A model generated the notes under the pieces. That model did not search any database, was not told where the DNA came from, and worked only from the letters and a program-made list of their open reading frames with translations. The position numbers and the translations under genes were made by a program. Below are positions 1 to 9,480 of a stretch of DNA of 64,000 nucleotides, one piece after another; within the stretch, counting starts at the first letter, position 1, and each line of letters begins with the position of its first letter. Origin of the DNA: Hygrophila difformis (Eukaryota; Streptophyta; Magnoliopsida; Lamiales; Acanthaceae); NCBI GenBank assembly GCA_030278955.1, contig JAOANR010000014.1:17176068-17240067 (forward strand), written 5' to 3'.

Positions 1-1463
1 TGCTAAGAATCAAATCGGAAGCATCGGACCAAAGGAACAATAAAGATATAAAAAGGCAAAGCGGAGACGGTTAGAAGGATCGGGTAATGGGAATAGAAGG
101 ACTATCTATGCATTGTACACAAAACCATTCACGGCGTGTTGCGAAATCGATTCCACAGCATTGTGAAATCCATATCAGTATTCGAGAGATAAACAAGAAA
201 CTCATACACCACTCCCAGGCAAAATTTTTAGGTTACTTGGCAATTGCATCAGCCCCTATTCTTTAGCCGTGCCCCCTACTACATATCATCCAACAACAAT
301 AACATACCCTTCTCCCTCTCCTCTTTTTGTTTTTTATTCTATTCATACATTTTCTCCAACATCCCCCCTTTTTCCTCTTTTTTGTCTTCTTTTTTTTTTT
401 CTTTTTTTTTTTATATATATATAGGAATTTCCGATACAAATCATATCAGCGACATAATCAACCCGGCATCCCTCTTTTCGAATGCCAATTCAATCTCCCA
501 TCAGTATGACCACCCAAGACTCAATCTTGTTAGCATCTCATCCTTACATTTTGAAAACATGCTGGCTACACCACACTAGAATTTTGTGAAAATGCATAGA
601 TAGAACTTATAACTCCCAATGGCAGTTGAGTCTATGTGGTTAGGACACAGGAATGGGGAAGTTCAGTGAACAAGATAGACGCAAGCTCACAGGGTAATTT
701 TGAATCTGGTAATCTTGGATCTCAGTAGGTGGAGAAGGAAAATATAATGAGTAACAGCCAAAGACATGTGTCGGTTGACTCTATCATAAATCACTTGGGA
801 TAGGGAAGAAGGTGGGAAAGTTAACAACTAAACAAAGGCAAGAAAATGTTCAGACTCCTTATCTAATCCGATGCACCGAAATGAACAAAGCAGGCTCGAC
901 ATGCATATTAAAGCAAATTCAAGAGTGTCGGAGTGAACATCACCTCAGTACGCAACCAAAGAACTCTGGACTTGTCTCTCACCAGTTTAGTGTAACAGTT
1001 AACTTTGTGGACTTATTGCTGAAAATATCCATTCTGAGCTCTGTGTCAGTCAGCTATCAGTACTAATAAATTTCCAAAGCGCACCATCATAAGCAGCAAC
1101 ATCTGACACCATTGTGGGAGCTTTGCCTTGACAGCAGCCATGATTCCACCGGGCTAACAGCATCATCAGCGCGCATCACCATCGTCAACCACCACCGGCC
1201 TCCCTATTTACTTTAGTGCCCATATCTGGATTTAATCCAGTCTCCAACAATGTTTCACCTGCAAAAGAGAAATATTAATTCGAACAAATAGAAACAATGT
1301 TGTACTGTCTCCTCATCACCCCGATCAGTACTACGTCCGCCCTAATCTCAACAGCCTAAATATCACAACCATTTCTCCACAACGCCTTTACTGGGTATTA
1401 TTATCAAGCAAACAAGAACAGTAACACTGTGCCAACCTCCCTGCTGTACCCCGCCCCCATATA
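1..1463. other. No recognisable gene; possible LINE 3' UTR
   Basis: I see no convincing coding sequence here. The short open frames are low-complexity or unrelated to anything I know. A T-rich run at about 380-414 could be the poly(A) tail, read on the minus strand, of the LINE whose RNase H ends at 1464. That would make 415-1463 a roughly 1-kb 3' untranslated region. I could not find a matching target-site duplication on the two sides, so the 3' end of the LINE remains unplaced and 1-380 is unexplained. Confidence 0.4.
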
Positions 1464-4424
1464 CTAGTACCACTCCTCTATCGTTCCTTCTCCACTAGCC
1501 CCCAATCGTGCCCAGTGATCAGCCATGTTATTACGTTCTCGTAATATATGTTGTACTCTCACCCCTCCTGCGAACCGTAGCACCTCCATAACCGGCCCCA
1601 TTAACTCTCGGAATCTCCAGGGAATTGTCTCCGGATTTTGCATCCACTTTACTACATTGGCCGAGTCACACTCAAAAATAATTTTACTCATTGGGAATCC
1701 TTGATCCCGGATTAAGGCAACGCAAACTCGATTAATTGCCCTAACTTCAGCCTCGGTCGAGTCGGTATATCCAATATAATCCGATAGAACAAAAATCACT
1801 TCTCCTTTGTCATTCCGTATAACTCCGCCAATGCCTGCCGGCCCAGGATTTCCTAAGGACGATCCGTCCGTGTTCGCTTTCCACCATCCCTCAGTCGGCC
1901 TTTCCCAAGTTAACCCAGCACGGGGAACTCTAACCTGCCTTATACTTGTTCTCGAGAATCCTTCTGGAAAGCTTAGCACTAAGCCCTCAATATTGATGTC
2001 GTTCTCACTACACATTGCTTTCCACCACCAACACACTTGCCATTTTATCCCCTCCGCTGCTGCCCCTACCACTCCTCGATGTCCCTTAAAAATGAGATCA
2101 TTGCGAATTTTCCATATTCTCCAAATTGTAGCCAACCCTGTAAGAGTCCAGATCTGCTGCTGCCCATATTTCAATTGAGTATCCCACCACCATTCTATCA
2201 AAATTCCAATTCGACCAGGGACTACCAACTCCACCCCAAACCAAGCAGCCACTTGACGCCATAAAGCCCCTGCAACCTCACATCTACTGAACAAGTGGTC
2301 GGCTGTTTCTGTCTCCACTTCACATAGTTGACAATGAGTATTTGTAGCTGGTAAACACCCACGTTTAGCCAATATTTCTTTCACTGGTAATGCACTATTA
2401 GCTAATTTCCAAGCCAATAGCTTAACTTTCATCGGCACTTTAATTTTCCAGAATTTACTCCACACCCCCAGTGAATCCCCCCTTTCATCATTCAAACTCT
2501 TATAATAACATGATTTTGATGAGTAACAACCATCCCCGGATTTAGTCCACACAACCCTGTCCTTCAAGTACCTATTCATCCTTGTTCGACTTAGCATTGA
2601 CCTCATTTGGTTCCAACCTTCCACTTCCCAATCAAAAAGTGGCCGCCTCAATTCTACAATCCATTCCCACTCAAATCCCATCCATTTCCCAAACTCAACA
2701 ATTTTGCCCTCCTTATTGACCGCTAGAGAAAAGATTCTCGGGAATAAGTCCTTCAGAGGCCGACCTTCCTTCACCCATAAATCCTGCCAGAACCTTGTCT
2801 CCAAACCGTTGCCCACAGCCACTTTGAACCCACCCCCCGATTCCTTCAACTCTAACTCTTCCCAAGCCCCGCTAATTCTACCCCATACTGATCTAACCTT
2901 CTTAACCCCCGGAACAAGAGGGCTCCTCTTTTCATAATACTTTGCATCGATGATTTGTTTCCACAGCGAGTCCTCAAGACCAAATCGCCATCTCCATTTC
3001 ATCAACAAAGCTGTATTAAACTTATTTACATCCCGAATTCCCAGTCCCCCGCTTTCCATATGGCGACAAATGCTCTCCCAACTGATAGTATGCATCCTCC
3101 TAACTCCCTCCCATTCATTCCAAAAAAATTGCCTTTTTATTCTTTCCATCCGATCCGCCACCACCTTTGGAATCTTGAACACCGACAAATAATAGACTGG
3201 AAGGCTGCTGAGAACGGATTTGATAAGGCACATTCTACCTGCTTGTGTTAGCATCCTCCCCTTCCAACCCGCTAATCTACTCTCAACCCTATCAAGAACC
3301 GGTTGCCAAATCCCAGTACTATTAACCCTGCCGCCTATTGGTATTCCCAAATATTTAAACGGCCAATCCCCAACTCTGCACCCGAGAATCGATGCTGCCT
3401 CCTCAACCACATCCGTTGGACAATTAATTCCCATTAGACTGCTCTTTCCAAAGTTTATTCTTAGTCCTGTTGTAAGAGTCAAGCACCTCAGAATCCTTTT
3501 TATTAAAAATACCTGTGAGAGCTCCCCTTCGCAAAATAATATTGTGTCATCGGCATACTGAAGATGCGTGATCACAGGTCCCCCCCCTCCAGATTCCAGA
3601 CCTGCCAGCAGCCCTAGTGAAGCAGCTTTAGACACCATGCAACTAAATATCTCAGCTACTAGCACGAACAAGTAGGGGGACAATGGGTCTCCTTGCCTAA
3701 GTCCTTTTTGCATTTTAAAAAATTTTGTCGGTGATCCGTTAATAATAACAGCAGCTGATGCTGAGTAGATACACGCTCTAATCCATGCAATCCACTTTTC
3801 ACCAAAACCCATAGCTTCCAAGACCCGTATCATCGCCTCCCATGATACATTATCATACGCCTTCGCAAAATCCAACTTTACTACGAATCCTCTACGCCCA
3901 GACTTCTGTGTCGTGTGTATCACTTCCGCTGCCACAAGGACTCCATCTAAAATCTGTCTCCCTTTTACAAACGCCATCTGCGACAATCCCACCAATTTAC
4001 CAATCACTTCTTGTAACCTTCGAGCTAACACCTTAGAAATTATTTTATATATACTTCCCACCAGAGAAATGGGCCGATAGTCGCTGAAGTCGTGAGGCCG
4101 ATGCACCTTAGGAATTAATACAATGAAAGAACCTCCAGATTCTTTCGGGATGCTGCAATCTTCCTCCATCCGCCTAAAGACCTCTGCCACCTCCCCCTTA
4201 ATCACTTCCCAAAATCGTTTGAAAAATTCCATATTAAATCCATCTGGGCCAGGCGCCCGATTCCCATCGCAGCTCCATACCCCACTCTTGATCTCCTCCT
4301 CCAGGAAGTCTCGTTCTAGCGCTAAACAGTCTGATTCCTCCAATCTTGAAATCCCTAAATGAGTAATATCAAATATCTCATCATCCTGTTTGATAAAAGC
4401 TGCTCGAAAGAATTCAAACGCCAA
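1464..4424 (-). CDS. LINE ORF2, reverse transcriptase and RNase H part
   Basis: Non-LTR reverse transcriptase that copies the element RNA at the nicked target. Visible in order: RT core with the YADD catalytic motif (LQYADDTILF, near 3550) and the GLRQGDPLSPYLF block; a zf-RVT zinc knuckle (HCQLCEVE...HLFSRC) in the C-terminal half; and a terminal plant-type RNase H (RVT_3) with catalytic acidic residues in TDGSS, EAEVRA and ECDSANV, plus NNMADHWA. The first Met is not a true start. The natural ORF2 continues from the endonuclease frame to its right, and the two are separated by what looks like a single-base loss near 4490. The reading resumes as SIRRDGAVIEDP immediately after that point. Otherwise the frame is intact for 986 codons. 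Confidence 0.9.
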   Translation of the reverse strand: MAFEFFRAAFIKQDDEIFDITHLGISRLEESDCLALERDFLEEEIKSGVWSCDGNRAPGPDGFNMEFFKRFWEVIKGEVAEVFRRMEEDCSIPKESGGSFIVLIPKVHRPHDFSDYRPISLVGSIYKIISKVLARRLQEVIGKLVGLSQMAFVKGRQILDGVLVAAEVIHTTQKSGRRGFVVKLDFAKAYDNVSWEAMIRVLEAMGFGEKWIAWIRACIYSASAAVIINGSPTKFFKMQKGLRQGDPLSPYLFVLVAEIFSCMVSKAASLGLLAGLESGGGGPVITHLQYADDTILFCEGELSQVFLIKRILRCLTLTTGLRINFGKSSLMGINCPTDVVEEAASILGCRVGDWPFKYLGIPIGGRVNSTGIWQPVLDRVESRLAGWKGRMLTQAGRMCLIKSVLSSLPVYYLSVFKIPKVVADRMERIKRQFFWNEWEGVRRMHTISWESICRHMESGGLGIRDVNKFNTALLMKWRWRFGLEDSLWKQIIDAKYYEKRSPLVPGVKKVRSVWGRISGAWEELELKESGGGFKVAVGNGLETRFWQDLWVKEGRPLKDLFPRIFSLAVNKEGKIVEFGKWMGFEWEWIVELRRPLFDWEVEGWNQMRSMLSRTRMNRYLKDRVVWTKSGDGCYSSKSCYYKSLNDERGDSLGVWSKFWKIKVPMKVKLLAWKLANSALPVKEILAKRGCLPATNTHCQLCEVETETADHLFSRCEVAGALWRQVAAWFGVELVVPGRIGILIEWWWDTQLKYGQQQIWTLTGLATIWRIWKIRNDLIFKGHRGVVGAAAEGIKWQVCWWWKAMCSENDINIEGLVLSFPEGFSRTSIRQVRVPRAGLTWERPTEGWWKANTDGSSLGNPGPAGIGGVIRNDKGEVIFVLSDYIGYTDSTEAEVRAINRVCVALIRDQGFPMSKIIFECDSANVVKWMQNPETIPWRFRELMGPVMEVLRFAGGVRVQHILRERNNMADHWARLGASGEGTIEEWY

Positions 4425-4450
4425 ATCTTTGATCGCCCTTGGGTCCTCAA

Positions 4451-5614
4451 TTACTGCCCCATCCCTACGAATTGAATATAATTTCTGCGCCTGTGCATCG
4501 CCGAGACCACATGAAAGTACCGTGTGTTCATGTCACCTTCTTTAATCCACCTAACCCGAGACTTTTGTGCCCATCTCCGCTCCTCAGCTAAATATAGCCT
4601 ATAAAGATCCCCCCTTTTACCCAACCAGCCCACCCTAGCTATCTCATCAGAAACATCCCCCTGAAATCTATCTTCCAGTTCCTTCATCTCAGCTAAGAGC
4701 TTTTGAATTCGCCCCTCCAAATCTGAAGCCCCGTACCCTTCCCAATCGCGAATCCTTTTCTTTAATAACTTCAAGTTTTGAGCTAGCTTACACCCCCTAT
4801 TATCCCTCCCCTCTCTCCCTTCTGACACCCAGCCTTCCTGGACCATTTCCTTAAACCCTTTCAAATCCAACCAATAATTATAGAATCTAAATGGTTTTGG
4901 ACCCCAAGACCGATCTCCCAATTCTAGACTTACTGGGTAGTGATCCGAAAGTACCGACTCGCATCTCCTTTGTAAAACTGAACTCTGTAAACACATCCAC
5001 CCAGGTGTAATCAAAAACCTGTCAAGCCTACTGCGCGCTCGCCCCCCTCTACCAACCCATGTAAACAGCCCCGCCTCCATAGGTAAATCCACTAGCCCCA
5101 TCCGATCAATGAACTCTCTAAAATCCCTAATCGAACCACCATCCTCTCCCTCACCCATTCTCTCATCCTCTGAGACAACAGCATTAAAATCCCCCGTCAA
5201 GCACCAAAACTCCCCATTTCCAGTGTCGCATTTATTGGAAGCGAAACCCCAGAATTCCGCCCTATCCCTACGGTTATTAGGAGCATGAACACAAATTATG
5301 TTGACATTCCCTTCAACACTGCCCAGCACACCCTTAATCCACACAAAGTGATGTCCCTGTTCTACTACCTTGAAGGAACATGATCCACCTTCCCAAATCA
5401 CCAAGAGTCCCCCCGCATTACCCATTGCCGGTTGAAAACAAAATTCACCCCCTTTCGATCCCCAAATTCTATCGACTACCCGTTCAGAGACATCACCCAT
5501 TTTTGTTTCCTGTATGCATAGCACCAATGGCTTCAACTTCCGGCATAACCGCGTAAGAGCTCGCTTCCTGACCCCCCCGTTCAAACCCCGTACATTGCAT
5601 GTGATTATCCGCAT
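4451..5614 (-). CDS. LINE ORF2, endonuclease part (frameshifted at its end)
   Basis: Endonuclease/exonuclease/phosphatase-fold nuclease that nicks the target to prime reverse transcription. Catalytic motifs are present in the family order: TCNVRGLNG at the start, IQETK, LTGDFNA, RSRLDR and LSDHYPVS. The start ATG (MRIITCNVRG) lies at the usual place for plant L1 ORF2. After the nuclease domain there is a helical linker (RVRWIKEGDMNTRYFH), which in intact elements runs into the RT. Here the frame breaks near 4490 and stops at 4451, while the adjacent frame carries on into the RT. Confidence 0.88.
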   Translation of the reverse strand: MRIITCNVRGLNGGVRKRALTRLCRKLKPLVLCIQETKMGDVSERVVDRIWGSKGGEFCFQPAMGNAGGLLVIWEGGSCSFKVVEQGHHFVWIKGVLGSVEGNVNIICVHAPNNRRDRAEFWGFASNKCDTGNGEFWCLTGDFNAVVSEDERMGEGEDGGSIRDFREFIDRMGLVDLPMEAGLFTWVGRGGRARSRLDRFLITPGWMCLQSSVLQRRCESVLSDHYPVSLELGDRSWGPKPFRFYNYWLDLKGFKEMVQEGWVSEGREGRDNRGCKLAQNLKLLKKRIRDWEGYGASDLEGRIQKLLAEMKELEDRFQGDVSDEIARVGWLGKRGDLYRLYLAEERRWAQKSRVRWIKEGDMNTRYFHVVSAMHRRRNYIQFVGMGQ

Positions 5615-5810
5615 CTTAAATTAAACTCTCAAACCCACCACTAGTATCCTAATCTTTTACTCCCTCAGCAGCTCCTCCCTCAACCTAGCCTCGACCACCT
5701 CACGCCCCTGAATCCATCCCAAACCCAATTTTCCAGCCAAATCTAGAGTCGCCTCAATTTCCGAATAATCAATGAGTTTCATACCTGCCTTCGTTCTGAG
5801 TATGGTGAAA

Positions 5811-7919
5811 TCAAGGGGGGCAAAATATTCTCCTCCACCTCCCCCCTCCATTGTTGCAAACCTGCCTTCCACAATTTCGCTGCAATCCCCGCCCGCGACC
5901 ACAAAGTCTCCTTTGCCCCCGGGTCCCTCGTATCGCCCTCTTCCTCCCGCTTATAACTCTGGCCAGTGCTTCTCCGATTTTCTTTAACTCCTTACTTCTC
6001 TCATCGTGCCGGTTTCCTCCAGTGCTCATCTCCTCCTCCTCTATGGTTCCCTCCCAATTTGAATCCGAATTATGCGCCCTCCTCCTTTCAGAAGTCTCTA
6101 CTGCATCGGTCTCCTCAATAGTGTCCAGCACACCCGGATGATTCATCTTTCCTCCCTCTGGTTCTGCTGTCCGACCCCGATCTTCGATACCTCCGACACA
6201 GATAGTATCCCTCTTAGTCTCCACCTCCTTATCCCCTCTTATACCAGATCCACTAGTTAGCCCAAATGTGTTGATGGCTGTGTTTATTCCTTCTTCAATC
6301 GGTATTTGGTGTTCATAATTACAAGGCCCACTGTTCGAGCCTATATAATTTATCAGCCCAATTCCTCCCCCTTTATCATAGCTACACCCCAAACTAGCCA
6401 CAAACTCCTCTTCCGGCCCACTTTCATTAGGCCCAATGATTTCCACTAAACCCTTGCCCTTATCATCATGTTTCCCACGCCGCACACTCTCTCCAGCTGT
6501 GCATGCTTCAATATCATTAAATTTCTCCGCCACCTTTTTTGAATTGTTGGGCTTCCCAGGCACTTTTTCCAATTCTCCATGTAACTGTTCGTCTACTTCG
6601 TCATCCGAAGTCCTGGACCAGCTGTTCATCGTCCTCTCAGGGCATCCTTCGATCTTGTCGGCTCCGATTTGCCGATCAGCCCTCCCGCTAGCAGCACCCT
6701 CCCCATGATTATCCTCAACTACAACTGCTTCATTGTAACATGCAACAATGCGAACAATCGACTCGTAGATCCCTACTTTCACTTTCACTTTCGATGGAAC
6801 AGTGGAATTCTCTTTTAGTGCCACAAGGACTCTAGCCCTATCGAGCCGAATCTTCTCCAACGTTTCACCATCTATGCTTTTAACTTCCCCCCAAGTGGAT
6901 ACCAAATTATGGAAGTTCGCCCTATTCCATACCGAGAATGGCAGTCCATAAAAGTGAATCCAAACTAACTGTTTTCTCACCGTTGTACCCTCCTCCCATA
7001 TACGTTTCCAGCTTAAATACTGATTATCCGAACCATCTGAGAGAAACAAATCCCTTGCCTTGACGCTTGTGAATATGATTACTAGAGTATGACCTCCACC
7101 ATAGACAACCTTCCCTTCCTTGTGTTGTCCACCAAAAATCCATTCCTGAAAGGGACACAAAGCTTCCAAGCTCCTCAACTCAGCAATCGCCGAACACCTT
7201 AGCCACTCAAGATCATCTGTGGCAACCTTGAGTTGAATCGTACCTTCCATGCAGCCCTCCTCGACTCTACCCCTACCTTTCCGACCTTCTTTAATGACTT
7301 CGGCGTACGTCCGTTCATCCCTCCATGCTGCTTTGCTCCGGATCCTCCAACCAAGTCCAGTGCCATCCACCGAGAAACCTCCCGCTTTCCCTGGACCTCG
7401 TGCATCTCGAATGAATGGTCTGCCCTTTCGAGTCCCCTTGAGACTGGGTGATGCCCAGTTTACTTTCAATGGTAGACCCATCCACATGCGACCATGCAGC
7501 TTTGCAATGACGCTGTCTGCCTCCTCTCGATTACTGAACCGAAAAAATCCAAACTTGGTACCCTTCACCGGCCACTGTCTGTTAGGAAAAAACCAGTCTC
7601 GGACCTTTGCAATGCGATCTACTTCCTTGAACAATTGCCTGGTTGTAGCTTCGACAGCGATATTGCCGACATACACTCCAACCAACTTCTTTCGAATATC
7701 CTTCTCTACCCCTGTATACGTTCTTCCTAGCGGAATATCTGCTTCCCCAGCTTCCTCAACTCTTCCAATCCCGGCACCCGCTGCATTAGCACTCCCCACC
7801 GCTGTACTTGCCCTAGCTCTCCCTGCCGCCGCTGAACTTGCTCGTGCTTTCCCCGCCGCTGAGCTTGTGCTTGCTCTCTCCATTTTGTTCATAAATTTGG
7901 TTGTGAAAATTGGAAGCAA
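5811..7919 (-). CDS. LINE ORF1, RNA-binding protein (frameshift near its C-terminus)
   Basis: Nucleic-acid-binding ORF1 protein that would coat the element RNA. An Ala/Ser-rich N-terminus is followed by an RRM (GVYVGNI as RNP2, KFGFFRF as RNP1, roughly residues 85-160). A DUF4283-like segment follows (LVWIHFYGLPFSVWN, then GEVKSIDGETLEKIRLDRARV, about residues 290-380), with a long acidic, disordered tail. Near 5900-5940 the protein-like reading moves to another frame, which runs to about 5657 and contains EYFAPLDFTILRTKAG. The true ORF1 end is therefore probably near 5657 and this copy carries a C-terminal frameshift. The start could be MERAS, a dozen residues downstream of the first Met. 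Confidence 0.8.
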   Translation of the reverse strand: MLPIFTTKFMNKMERASTSSAAGKARASSAAAGRARASTAVGSANAAGAGIGRVEEAGEADIPLGRTYTGVEKDIRKKLVGVYVGNIAVEATTRQLFKEVDRIAKVRDWFFPNRQWPVKGTKFGFFRFSNREEADSVIAKLHGRMWMGLPLKVNWASPSLKGTRKGRPFIRDARGPGKAGGFSVDGTGLGWRIRSKAAWRDERTYAEVIKEGRKGRGRVEEGCMEGTIQLKVATDDLEWLRCSAIAELRSLEALCPFQEWIFGGQHKEGKVVYGGGHTLVIIFTSVKARDLFLSDGSDNQYLSWKRIWEEGTTVRKQLVWIHFYGLPFSVWNRANFHNLVSTWGEVKSIDGETLEKIRLDRARVLVALKENSTVPSKVKVKVGIYESIVRIVACYNEAVVVEDNHGEGAASGRADRQIGADKIEGCPERTMNSWSRTSDDEVDEQLHGELEKVPGKPNNSKKVAEKFNDIEACTAGESVRRGKHDDKGKGLVEIIGPNESGPEEEFVASLGCSYDKGGGIGLINYIGSNSGPCNYEHQIPIEEGINTAINTFGLTSGSGIRGDKEVETKRDTICVGGIEDRGRTAEPEGGKMNHPGVLDTIEETDAVETSERRRAHNSDSNWEGTIEEEEMSTGGNRHDERSKELKKIGEALARVISGRKRAIRGTRGQRRLCGRGRGLQRNCGRQVCNNGGGRWRRIFCPP

Positions 7920-7925
7920 TTGAGA

Positions 7926-8334
7926 GTGATCTATCTTTTACAAAAAATAATAAAATATAAGAACTTGGTTGATAATTTTGCCTCTAAAAATGTTTGAATA
8001 ATTAGTTTTTAAGTAGAAATTTTTTTTCTTTGTACTTTTTTTTTTTTACTTTTATTCATTATAAAGAAGAACGTTCATTGGTAGACAATTTTTCAGGTTA
8101 AAATTTTTATGTTTTAATATTTTTTTCTACTTATAGTGTTAGTTTTACAATAATTGAAAAAATAATAATTAATCTTTTAAATACGATAAGGGGCCTAAAA
8201 TTCTATTTAGAACAGGGCCACCGAAAATAATTAGATGGCCCTGGAACAAAGCTATAACCTATCTACAACTCCTATTATAAGGTGTCGAGGAGAAGTGGCC
8301 AAAGTTGGCCCGTGATGATATACTACTTATAATC
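7926..8334. other. AT-rich spacer, nothing recognised
   Basis: AT-rich DNA between the LINE 5' end and the left terminal inverted repeat of the next element. It contains poly(T) runs near 8030-8048. A short sequence at 8251-8280 (CCTATCTACAACTCC) is echoed at 9395-9415, on the far side of the long-TIR element. I see no gene. Confidence 0.5.
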
Positions 8335-8652
8335 GGAAAAATTAACAAATTAGTCATTTAAATTTCAAAATTCATTAAAATAGTCATCTTCATTTCAATT
8401 GGAAAATTTAGTCCTCTAGGTTTGATTTTTTTTTTCTCTAATTTAGTCCTTTTGACATCATAAATTTAATTAACATGTAATAAAAGAGAATTAAGCCATT
8501 AATTTGAGTCCCGCACAACCCTTAATTAAATTGGTCAACTCATAACCCATAATTTTGTTTGAATAAATGGATTTTGATAAATAATTATTTTGTTTGAATA
8601 AAATTAGTTTTTAATAAAAGGTAATTTTATTTAAATAAAATAAGTAGTGTTT

Positions 8653-9164
8653 TTTAATAAAATAGTTTTTTTGTGACACAGCCTAAAAAGACGAGCAAAG
8701 GAAAAAGGGAAAAAAACAAAAAAACTAGCACAAAATCATGATAAAAAACTAACTACGAAAATAAATCGTCCCTGTCGCATCCTTCTCCACAAATATCTTG
8801 ACATCATCCGGCGGGAATGCCCATGTCGTATAAAACTCCTCCAACCGGGCCGCTCGTCTAGCAAATGCATCAGCCACCTGGTTCCCCTCGCGGTACACAT
8901 GACATAATTCACATCCCTCCATGGCATGCAACCTACGTCGGATCTCCGCAATGAGCGGCCAAAATTTATGGCAGATCTCAACAACATTCTTGACCAACCT
9001 CACCACCTCCATGGAGTCAACATAACAACGGCTCAATCGCAATCCAGCATCAGTCGCCAACTCAAGCCCCAACTTCAACGCCAGCAACTCAACCTCAATA
9101 ACAGATCGATCGCGAAGCTGACCGCAGCAACCCAATGTCCACTCGCCTGCCTTTAATAAAATAG
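8653..9164 (-). mobile_element. 5'-truncated LINE copy with 13-bp target duplication
   Basis: TTTAATAAAATAG occurs at 8653-8665 and again at 9152-9164, bounding a 486-bp insert. The insert has a short T run at its left edge (8666-8672), which is a minus-strand poly(A) tail, and minus-strand coding sequence. This is the standard signature of an LINE insertion truncated during reverse transcription. Only the C-terminal RNase H part of ORF2 and a short 3' UTR were copied. Confidence 0.85.
8749..9151 (-). pseudogene. RNase H (RVT_3) fragment of a truncated LINE
   Basis: This open frame encodes the C-terminal two thirds of a plant RNase H-like domain. ELLALKLGLELA carries the second acidic residue, CYVDSMEVVRLV the third, and YREGNQVADAFARRA is the terminal helix. 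The first strand with its catalytic Asp (the DGN/DGS motif) is missing because the insert is truncated. It ends with FYTTWAFPPDD. That tail motif recurs in two other LINE remnants in this window and differs from the end of the big LINE at 1464. No promoter or start is expected. Confidence 0.8.
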
Positions 9165-9480
9165 GTTTTGATAAATGTGTTGGTGGGTTGACTTATTTAA
9201 TTAAGGATTGTAAAACCAATATTAATGACTTAATTATTTTTCATTAGATATTAATTAGATTTATTATGTCCAAAGGATTAAATTGGATAAAACATCAAAT
9301 TTAGGGGACCAATTTTTCCAATTGAAATAAAAAGGCTATTTTGATAAATTTTGAAACTTAAAAGGACCAAAATGTTAATTTTTCTCTACTATAATCTATC
9401 TACTGCTCCTATTATTTTAGATTATATGAATTTCCACTATTCTCTCATTTGATATTTTAATTATTTTTACTTAGCATAAA

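Larger units (their letters stand above)
1464..7925 (-). mobile_element. L1-type LINE retrotransposon, near full length, inactivated
   Basis: Three minus-strand open frames in canonical plant L1 order make up this element: an RRM/DUF4283-type ORF1 (7919-5811), an apurinic-type endonuclease (5614-4451), and a reverse transcriptase with zinc knuckle and RNase H (4424-1464). ORF1 and ORF2 each contain a frameshift, so this copy is probably dead. The 5' end is probably within the AT-rich stretch just right of 7919. The 3' end lies left of 1464 and is not resolved. Confidence 0.9.
8335..9390. mobile_element. Non-autonomous DNA transposon with long terminal inverted repeats
   Basis: The two ends are imperfect inverted repeats more than 200 bp long. 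The left arm from 8335 (GGAAAAATTAACAAATTAGT...) matches the reverse complement of the right arm ending near 9390 (...GTTAATTTTTCTC), including the internal landmarks TTTCAATTGGAAAA and CCTTAATTAAAT. Flanks resemble a duplicated target (ACTTATAATC on the left, ACTATAATC on the right), but not perfectly. Long TIRs plus about 9 bp of duplication suggest a Mutator-type MITE. It has no coding capacity of its own, and a truncated LINE sits inside it. Confidence 0.7.

Noticed and set aside
383..414. Certain poly(A) tail of the big LINE
   Set aside because: A T-rich run is present in the right orientation, but it is 1 kb past the stop codon, interrupted, and I found no matching target duplication beyond 7925. 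Left as a possibility only.
812..1066. Small plus-strand open frame near the window start
   Set aside because: No recognisable domain, splice context or neighbour, and it may lie in the LINE 3' UTR.
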